9,312 nucleotides of DNA from JADJNW01 sp964517145. GTDB lineage: Bacteria; Bacteroidota; Bacteroidia; Chitinophagales; Saprospiraceae. Each line of letters begins with the position of its first letter. The stretch's first letter is position 1. Shown here piece after piece: positions 1 to 4,371 of this stretch. The position numbers and the translations under genes were made by a program. Location of the stretch: the NCBI GenBank assembly GCA_964517145.1, contig CAZFBN010000186.1:1-9312 (forward strand), in the 5' to 3' direction. The notes below the pieces were generated by a model. It had not been told where the DNA came from. It searched no databases and was given only the letters and a program-made list of their open reading frames with translations.

Positions 1-76
1 TGCTAAGTTACTCGCGCGCGTTACTTTATTTTAATTATTCTGTATAAAATCTATTAGATTTTTTTAAATATAATGG

Positions 77-114
77 AAAAAGAGGGCTGCCTTCCATCTC
101 TCCAGGCAGCCCTC
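77..114 (-). terminator. Intrinsic terminator of small RNA B
   Basis: An 11-bp perfect stem (82-92 with 104-114, GAGGGCTGCCT against AGGCAGCCCTC) closes an 11-nt loop. On the minus strand it is followed by five T residues (77-81). The position of the T-tract makes it a minus-strand terminator. No protein gene precedes it, so it most likely ends the short transcript that starts near 208. Its core (GGCTGC/GCAGCC) is shared with the terminator at 322-350. Confidence 0.85.
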
Positions 115-208
115 CACATACATGTTAGTTCAGGAAAACAATGGTCTCTGGGGGTTATCACAGGGGTTGTTACACAGTGTTTAATCAATTCAAACTGGGG
201 TTTAATTT
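77..208 (-). ncRNA. Putative small RNA B (about 130 nt), C-rich
   Basis: This is a predicted non-coding transcript, inferred from a promoter-like element (TATTTTTG at 221-214) and an intrinsic terminator (77-114), with no credible reading frame between. The RNA sense is the minus strand. Its 5' half carries three similar C-rich, mostly G-poor blocks: AAACCCCAG (203-195), AACCCCTG (168-161) and TAACCCCCAG (157-148). Such unpaired C-runs are typical of small-RNA seed regions that pair with G-rich mRNA sites, but no target can be named. The only ATG-started frame of note (about 19 codons near 122) runs through the terminator stem and is judged spurious. The unit lies exactly 250 bp from the equivalent unit A and has almost the same length. 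It matches no RNA family that I recognise. The start is estimated from the -7 element and may be off by several bases. Confidence 0.5.
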
Positions 209-213
209 TTATA

Positions 214-221
214 CAAAAATA
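214..221 (-). promoter_or_regulatory. -7 promoter element (TATTTTTG) of small RNA B
   Basis: Read on the minus strand, this octamer fits the Bacteroidota sigma-factor -7 consensus TAnnTTTG perfectly. No TTTG is seen at the expected -33 position. That place is near the palindrome at 243-263, whose centre lies 35 bp from the centre of this octamer. A missing -33 box together with an upstream palindrome suggests an activator-dependent promoter. Confidence 0.55.
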
Positions 222-242
222 CAAGCTAAAAACGCCATCCGG

Positions 243-263
243 TACCCCCAATTTTGGGGGGTA
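243..263. promoter_or_regulatory. Palindromic operator-like site 1
   Basis: A near-perfect inverted repeat: TACCCCCAA (243-251), two central T, then TTGGGGGGTA (254-263), with one extra G in the right arm. It is one of three copies of the same motif in the window (also 494-512 and 4351-4369). It sits upstream of a perfect minus-strand -7 element (214-221), centred about 45 bp before the predicted transcription start, where an activating dimer would bind. The LuxR-type regulator at 3203-3853 is the natural candidate to bind it, but that is inference. Confidence 0.65.
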
Positions 264-321
264 TCAAATGTGAAAAATGGAAGGTGAGATTTGAAAGGTG
301 AAGGCGAACACAAGCCACAAT

Positions 322-350
322 AAAAAAAGGCTGCGGAGAAGGGCAGCCTT
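322..350 (-). terminator. Intrinsic terminator of small RNA A
   Basis: The 8-bp stem AAGGCTGC (327-334) with GCAGCCTT (343-350) encloses an 8-nt loop. On the minus strand it is followed directly by a run of seven T (328-322). This is a textbook factor-independent terminator for leftward transcription. It sits about 230 bp beyond the last operon gene and behind its own promoter, so it ends the short transcript beginning near 458. Confidence 0.85.
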
Positions 351-458
351 ACAAAACTGGAGGTTCAGCATTTTTGAGGGTTAAAGAACCATCCATCTAG
401 CATGCTGAATAAAGCTCGGTTTTTGTAGCAATCGTTGTTGCGATTAATGGCGAGTGGA
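322..458 (-). ncRNA. Putative small RNA A (about 135 nt), structured
   Basis: This is a predicted leftward small RNA bounded by a perfect -7 element (TATCTTTG, 471-464) and an intrinsic terminator (322-350). The minus-strand RNA shows several potential helices besides the terminator. AATCG/CGATT (445-441 with 434-430) closes a CAACAA loop. TTCAGCAT (409-402) pairs with ATGCTGAA (371-364). Inside that loop GGTT/AACC closes a CTTT loop. An AACCCTC block in this loop resembles the C-rich blocks of small RNA B. Two very short frames exist, 12 codons from 403 and 15 codons from 396. They overlap each other, lack a ribosome-binding site and are not compelling, although a tiny peptide cannot be excluded. 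It matches no RNA family that I recognise. The 5' end is estimated. Confidence 0.5.
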
Positions 459-463
459 CGCTA

Positions 464-471
464 CAAAGATA
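464..471 (-). promoter_or_regulatory. -7 promoter element (TATCTTTG) of small RNA A
   Basis: Perfect fit on the minus strand to the Bacteroidota -7 consensus TAnnTTTG. The centre-to-centre distance to the palindrome at 494-512 is 35 bp, identical to that of the matching pair at 214-221 and 243-263. No good -33 TTTG box is visible, which again points to activation by a factor bound at the palindrome. Confidence 0.55.
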
Positions 472-493
472 GCGGCGTATCCGCTTTGAGGAA

Positions 494-512
494 ATCCCCA
501 ATTTTGGGGGTA
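494..512. promoter_or_regulatory. Palindromic operator-like site 2
   Basis: Second copy of the shared palindrome: ATCCCCAA (494-501), two central T, TTGGGGGTA (504-512). On the minus strand the promoter-distal arm reads TACCCCCAA and the proximal arm TTGGGGAT, exactly as in the copy at 4351-4369. It lies between the operon-ending hairpin (522-551) and a perfect -7 element (464-471), so its likely job is to control small RNA A rather than the operon upstream of it. Confidence 0.65.
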
Positions 513-521
513 ACGCAAGAA

Positions 522-551
522 GGCTTAGGAAATGCCGCCATTTCCTAAGCC
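522..551 (-). terminator. Hairpin ending the six-gene operon
   Basis: A perfect 13-bp stem, GGCTTAGGAAATG (522-534) with CATTTCCTAAGCC (539-551), and a 4-nt loop. It begins 5 bp after the stop codon of the seven-helix membrane protein. The following minus-strand sequence is only moderately U-rich (TTCTTG), so termination may be partial, or the hairpin may mainly protect the 3' end of the operon mRNA. A fully intrinsic terminator comes only at 322-350, so some read-through into the small RNA A region is possible. Confidence 0.65.
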
Positions 552-556
552 AACGA

Positions 557-1291
557 TCAAACAATATTTGCCTTTTCTTCCGGCAGCGGCAGGTACTGTG
601 CGTAGCGCGCGCGCCAGAAAGCAATGGCATAGAATATTTGTGCTACAATCAAAAAGCTGTTTTTGGCTATGGATAAAGAAACAAACAAAGGAAAGTTTTC
701 TTCTTGAGCTACATCGCCCACTAAAAATAAGAAAAAACCTATGAGATGTGGCAAAATGAGACCAGCACAAATCCAGAAATAAGGATTTTTAGTAATTGGT
801 AATGCCAGTTGTGATTTGTATAAATGCCATAAATAGAATGCGGCAACGCTGAATACAAAGATGGCATCCGAAGTGGGATTAAAAAAACCAACAGATTTGT
901 AACCTTCTACAAATAAGTAGTTAATAATATTTGTCAGCATCAATACCATTGCTGTACGCCATATCCAAATGCCAAAAGGCTTGCGCTCAAGAAGTAAATA
1001 AAAAAAATATCCAACAAAAATATAATCATTTAAAACAAATAAAATATCTAAAAAGCTTGTGTTTGTGATTTGCCAATATTTCAAATATGATTCAACATGT
1101 AAAAAGTATTTTGTAGCACCCCACACAAAAATATATAAAAGTATATTGAAGAAAATATTGAGGATTTTATATAGCAAAAATACTTTTAAAGGCTGATTTA
1201 AATTAGTTCTTTGCCATAAAGCAATAATAATTGGTAAAAGCAAAGTAGCTGTCGTTATTCTACCAAAAATTATTAAATCTGGATTATTCAT
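557..1291 (-). CDS. Seven-transmembrane-helix integral membrane protein
   Basis: A 244-residue, strongly hydrophobic protein with about seven predicted membrane helices, near residues 6-26, 35-60, 77-101, 109-129, 143-158, 171-192 and 204-228. It ends in a short charged cytoplasmic-type tail (RARYAQYLPLPEEKANIV). There is no soluble domain and no enzymatic motif that I can see. The layout resembles the seven-helix sensor modules that in other bacteria are fused to kinase or cyclase domains, so a free-standing receptor or membrane partner of the histidine kinase in this operon is possible. That is inference from topology and context only, since no family could be recognised from residues. The ATG start lies 12 bp beyond the upstream stop, and it is the last gene of the operon. 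A role as immunity or export partner for the neighbouring protease and small protein is an alternative. Confidence 0.8.
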   Translation of the reverse strand: MNNPDLIIFGRITTATLLLPIIIALWQRTNLNQPLKVFLLYKILNIFFNILLYIFVWGATKYFLHVESYLKYWQITNTSFLDILFVLNDYIFVGYFFYLLLERKPFGIWIWRTAMVLMLTNIINYLFVEGYKSVGFFNPTSDAIFVFSVAAFYLWHLYKSQLALPITKNPYFWICAGLILPHLIGFFLFLVGDVAQEENFPLFVSLSIAKNSFLIVAQIFYAIAFWRARYAQYLPLPEEKANIV

Positions 1292-1302
1292 GTATGAAAT
1301 TA

Positions 1303-1785
1303 TTAATTTGCAGGAATTTTTATGCCTGAACCTGTGCCTTCCCCGCCCGTACCACCAGTTATCAATTTACATGAAGCGGCATTAAAGAATGCAAAAACTT
1401 TGCCACTACTATCTTTACCTAAGCGTCCCCAAATAATGTGATCATAAATTGTAGGTACTTCCTCTCTTATCTGATCAAAAATGGATTCATGTATTACAAA
1501 ATAATTTTCATTTTTTTGAACATCATCATTTAACAGGGCGTCTTCATAGTTGCCGTCATAAACTAACCAACGACCATCTACTTCATCAGGGAAGTTAATA
1601 TCCGTGATACGTAAAGCAGCTTCATCGGTTGTTGACGCAGCAAATAACCTCTTGAGTTTCCATAGCGCTATTGGAAACATTTTTTCATTTTCAAGTTCAC
1701 CCCAATAAGCTTCTACAAAAGCTTTCATCTGCGCTTCATCTTGAGGATTAGAGATAAATGTGGAGGATTTAAAGATGTTTGCCAT
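1303..1785 (-). CDS. Small acidic protein with Gly-rich C-terminal tail, unknown family
   Basis: A 160-residue soluble protein without signal peptide or membrane segment. I do not recognise the family. The body (residues 1-140) looks like a globular, acidic alpha/beta fold, with aromatic-rich stretches such as EAYWGEL (25-31) and DGRWLVYDGNYED (70-82). The only cysteine is C139. The last 18 residues (143-160) form a flexible tail, TGGTGGEGTGSGIKIPAN, containing two Gly-Gly pairs. Its ATG is 3 bp beyond the stop of the cysteine protease gene, so the two are probably translationally coupled. The membrane protein gene follows after 11 bp. This context makes it a candidate partner or substrate of the protease, with the Gly-Gly tail a possible cleavage or modification region. 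That is speculation, and an unrelated cytoplasmic role is equally open. Confidence 0.8.
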   Translation of the reverse strand: MANIFKSSTFISNPQDEAQMKAFVEAYWGELENEKMFPIALWKLKRLFAASTTDEAALRITDINFPDEVDGRWLVYDGNYEDALLNDDVQKNENYFVIHESIFDQIREEVPTIYDHIIWGRLGKDSSGKVFAFFNAASCKLITGGTGGEGTGSGIKIPAN

Positions 1786-1788
1786 TTT

Positions 1789-3180
1789 TTAATTTTTTGA
1801 ATTAATTTTATTAGATGTTTTTAAGTCTTGTTTCTTGCTGAATAGACCCTTAAAATTTATAAAACATTTTTTTTTCGTACTATATTCTTCAATCATATAC
1901 TTCCTTATTGATTTTAAAATTTCTTTTTCTGGATAATATTCCCCGGTTAGAGCGGATTTTGAAGGAGCAAAAAAGTTTGGATAATTAGTAACGGGGGTCA
2001 AATAGTAATCATCCCCTTTAATAACTCTATAAAATTGATAGGCTAAAGGATATGCATTTATTAATTCAGAAAATTCACAATCTATATCTAAACTGTCACA
2101 AATACTTATTCCTCTTACAACCCAATTATCATTAATTTTTTCTAAAGTAGTTGTGATAGGAGGGTTAGAATTATTATAAACAACATCTCTAATTTCATTA
2201 GAAAGAATATAGCTCATTAATAAATTGGTTGAGCTGCCTTTCAGTAATTTTTTTACTGATAGGTAGGATATAGTTCTATAACATTGATAAGGATCTTGGC
2301 TAATTATTGTATCTAACTCTGCTTCGGAGTATCTTGCTTTAGTGGTTCCTACAAAATTTCCAAAATGTTCCTTTACAGTTTCAACAAGCGGGCTTATATT
2401 GAATTTTGTACTATCACATAAGATGCATTTTTCTGCATCTTTCGAGTAGATATCATGAACAAAAGCATAAATTTCATTTGCTGAGGTATCTCTTGCAAAT
2501 GCCCAATTGGGGATAAGACGTTCACAACCCTGACAGGTATCCCAAGGATCATTTACTACAAGAAATTGAAGACTATCTGCTGCAATTACACTATAATTCC
2601 CATAATAACCTTTTACATTAACTGCATGGCTCGTTATTTGATCTTGCTCACCTGATTTGCTAATAGTTAATATAAATGGGCGGCATTGATCAATTTGATT
2701 TTTCACAAGTTTCCAACTTTCTTCTTCAGATAAATTCCCTCTATTTATTTCCTCAATAGAATTATAGTCTTTAACTGAAAAAATTAGATCAAACCATTGA
2801 GGGTCAGGATTTGAGGCTGAAGCATCAATGTAAACTGGAATAGTCGTGTAACATTTTTTGTATAGATTCCCAATAGGTGCTGGAATACACTCATTACAAT
2901 TTAAATAGCAATTACACTTAATAGGATCGTACACTGCTCCGGTTCCAGTATCATTAGGTGCTTTTCCTCCTCCTCTAATGACTAAAAAATCTGAAGCTAG
3001 CTCACTTTGTGCAACCGAAAAATTATCAAAAGAAAACACCATTTGCATGCTAGCAGCCCAACACCATTTTGGAGTCTCTTGTGGATGCATCTGTACTGCT
3101 AAAATTTTCTCTTGTCCAAAGATGAATTTATTTGAAAATAAAGCAATTATTAAAAAAATTTTAACCAAAGCGTTTCTCAT
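1789..3180 (-). CDS. Exported papain-like cysteine protease (C39/C70-like)
   Basis: A 463-residue protein with an N-terminal signal peptide (residues 1-22, VKIFLIIALFSNKFIFG, cleavage near G22/Q23), so it is probably exported to the periplasm or beyond. The mature protein opens with a papain-type active-site motif KWCWAAS (nucleophile C40, with Q34 a candidate oxyanion-hole residue). It continues with the histidine motif SHAVNVKGYYG (H185) and an LVVNDPWD segment (N210 or D211 as third residue). This order and spacing fit papain-like families such as C39-like and AvrRpt2-like (C70) peptidases, which cut peptides or proteins. An unusual cysteine cluster (CNCYLNCNECIP, residues 89-98) plus CQGC (216-219) and CILC suggests disulfides or metal binding. 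The C-terminal half, about 200 residues, matches nothing I recognise and ends in a basic tail. The gene starts 22 bp after the LuxR-type regulator and is visibly AT-rich. The peptidase fold is fairly secure; the substrate is unknown. Confidence 0.85.
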   Translation of the reverse strand: MRNALVKIFLIIALFSNKFIFGQEKILAVQMHPQETPKWCWAASMQMVFSFDNFSVAQSELASDFLVIRGGGKAPNDTGTGAVYDPIKCNCYLNCNECIPAPIGNLYKKCYTTIPVYIDASASNPDPQWFDLIFSVKDYNSIEEINRGNLSEEESWKLVKNQIDQCRPFILTISKSGEQDQITSHAVNVKGYYGNYSVIAADSLQFLVVNDPWDTCQGCERLIPNWAFARDTSANEIYAFVHDIYSKDAEKCILCDSTKFNISPLVETVKEHFGNFVGTTKARYSEAELDTIISQDPYQCYRTISYLSVKKLLKGSSTNLLMSYILSNEIRDVVYNNSNPPITTTLEKINDNWVVRGISICDSLDIDCEFSELINAYPLAYQFYRVIKGDDYYLTPVTNYPNFFAPSKSALTGEYYPEKEILKSIRKYMIEEYSTKKKCFINFKGLFSKKQDLKTSNKINSKN

Positions 3181-3202
3181 ATTATAGTACTACTTTTATT
3201 TA

Positions 3203-3853
3203 CTAAGGAATTAACTTCAATTCAATGGCTCTCAAAATGGCTTCCGTCATGCAGTTGACGTGCAATTTTTCATAAATATTTCGGATATGTGCCTGTGCAC
3301 CATAATAACTGATCCCCATGGCATCTGCGATTTGTTTGTAGCTCTTTCCTTGTCCCATGAGCCGCAGGGCTTCCAATTCTCGCGGTGTAAGTGCCACATA
3401 ATCAGGATTTTCTTTAAATTCTTTGTTTTGAAATAATTGAATTACTTTGGCAATAATAGTGGGCGATAAATAACCAGCTCCTTGGTGAACTTCTAATATC
3501 GCTTGCTCCAGCTTGCTCATCATATCGCCTTTGAGGATGTAACCCGATGCGCCCCGACACAGCGCCACAAAAATGGGGTGGTTGTCCTCAAAGCGGGTTT
3601 GAATCAATATTTTGGTTTCGGGATACGTTTTTTTGATTTTTTGCAGTGCGTCCAATCCACTCGTGCCGGGCATTTCGATGTCCATAAGCACCACATCGGG
3701 CTTGGCTTCTGCTACTTGTTTCACGGCTTTGTCGGCGTCAGCGTAGGCGGCGCGCAGAAAAAGGGTTTCGGGGTGCTGGGCAACATAATCTTCGATTAAG
3801 TCCCTTACATTTTTATTGTCTTCAAAAAGCACTACGCTGACGGGGTGTTCCAT
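3203..3853 (-). CDS. NarL/LuxR-family DNA-binding response regulator
   Basis: A 216-residue two-component response regulator. The N-terminal receiver domain (about residues 4-122) has the acidic pair E11/D12, phospho-acceptor D58 in LMDIEMPG, switch residue T86 and invariant K108 (GYILKGD). The C-terminal LuxR/GerE-type helix-turn-helix (about 153-213) shows LTPREL, GKSYKQIADAMGIS and the recognition region YYGAQAHIRNIYEKLHV. Phosphorylation by the histidine kinase encoded upstream (4372-5517) should promote dimerisation and binding to inverted-repeat DNA. The three palindromes at 243-263, 494-512 and 4351-4369 are obvious candidate sites, but unproven. The gene begins 9 bp after the receiver-only paralogue, to which it is closely similar over the receiver, indicating tandem duplication. 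The protease gene follows after 22 bp. Confidence 0.95.
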   Translation of the reverse strand: MEHPVSVVLFEDNKNVRDLIEDYVAQHPETLFLRAAYADADKAVKQVAEAKPDVVLMDIEMPGTSGLDALQKIKKTYPETKILIQTRFEDNHPIFVALCRGASGYILKGDMMSKLEQAILEVHQGAGYLSPTIIAKVIQLFQNKEFKENPDYVALTPRELEALRLMGQGKSYKQIADAMGISYYGAQAHIRNIYEKLHVNCMTEAILRAIELKLIP

Positions 3854-3862
3854 ATCAATCGG

Positions 3863-4300
3863 TTATTGAGGTTTATGCGTAAAGAATTGTGTCGCTTTTG
3901 GCAAAATAGCGGGCGAAAGAAAGCCGCCGCCATTGTGCACAATTTGGATTGCTTGCTGCAACTGCGTCGCCAAATCACTTTTTAAAATATAGCCCGAAGC
4001 GCCTGAGCAAAGTGCGGCGAAAAGATGCTCTGTGCTGTTGAATACGGTTTGCATCAGCACTTTTGCTTGCGGATGAGCTTTTTTGATGGCTTTGAGTGCA
4101 TCCATCCCATTTGTACCCGGCATTTCAAGGTCCATGAGAATGACATCAGGCTGCAATTGACTCACCTGCGCTACGGCTTCATTGGCATGAGCAAATGACT
4201 CCCGCACGTACATCTGATCGGATGTATTCAAAAAATCGGTAATGAATTCCCGAACGTTCTTGTTATCCTCATACAAGAGAATGCTGATGGGTGGCTGCAT
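3863..4300 (-). CDS. Receiver-only response regulator, paralogue of the next gene
   Basis: A 145-residue single receiver domain with all catalytic residues present: E11/D12, phospho-acceptor D57 (LMDLEMPG), T85 and K107 (GYILKSD). It matches the receiver of the downstream regulator almost throughout, even in the linker (GGGFLSPAILPK against GAGYLSPTIIAK). It then stops in FFTHKPQ, exactly where the LuxR-type DNA-binding domain should follow. Only 9 bp remain before the next gene, so no leftover DNA-binding segment exists. The intact active site argues against a dead relic. It may act as a phosphate sink, a competitor for the kinase, or a heterodimer partner. I chose the ATG at 4300 because MQPPISILLYEDN aligns with the paralogue start MEHPVSVVLFEDN. 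A TTG at 4333 would add 11 residues. A palindrome (4351-4369) lies 50 bp upstream. Confidence 0.9.
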   Translation of the reverse strand: MQPPISILLYEDNKNVREFITDFLNTSDQMYVRESFAHANEAVAQVSQLQPDVILMDLEMPGTNGMDALKAIKKAHPQAKVLMQTVFNSTEHLFAALCSGASGYILKSDLATQLQQAIQIVHNGGGFLSPAILPKATQFFTHKPQ

Positions 4301-4350
4301 AGCTGTTTGATTGATTGCTGTAAAATTGCTCAAATCAATGCAGTACGGGT

Positions 4351-4369
4351 ATCCCCAATGTTGGGGGTA
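4351..4369. promoter_or_regulatory. Palindromic operator-like site 3, in front of the receiver gene
   Basis: Third copy of the shared motif: ATCCCCAA (4351-4358), TG centre, TTGGGGGTA (4361-4369). It differs from the copy at 494-512 only in one central base. It fills most of the gap between the kinase stop codon (4372) and the receiver gene start (4300). A degenerate -7 candidate (TTGATTTG, 4338-4331) is centred 25 bp away, one helical turn closer than the 35 bp seen at the other two copies. A weaker match (CAATTTTA, 4328-4321) sits at 35 bp. Feedback control of an internal promoter by the adjacent response regulator is the likely function. Confidence 0.6.
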
Positions 4370-4371
4370 TT

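Noticed and set aside
6..27. Alternating CGCGCGCG flanked by GTTACT direct repeats
   Set aside because: Short and isolated at the window edge; no functional reading is possible without the sequence to the left.
46..65. AAAATCT/AGATTTT hairpin with T-run, possible plus-strand terminator at the left edge
   Set aside because: The stem is almost all A-T with a 3-nt loop, and no plus-strand gene is visible; too weak to call.
349..403. Short minus-strand frames of 12 and 15 codons inside small RNA A
   Set aside because: They overlap each other and the terminator, have no ribosome-binding signal and show no coding character; the RNA structure is the better explanation.
2501..2513. CCCAATTGGGGATA within the protease gene, resembling the shared palindrome
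   Set aside because: It lacks the two-base centre and the long C arm, it is inside coding sequence (PNWA), and no -7 element follows. Probably chance.
4301..4333. TTG start adding 11 residues to the receiver-only regulator
   Set aside because: The ATG at 4300 aligns exactly with the start of the paralogous regulator, and the TTG lies inside the likely promoter region.
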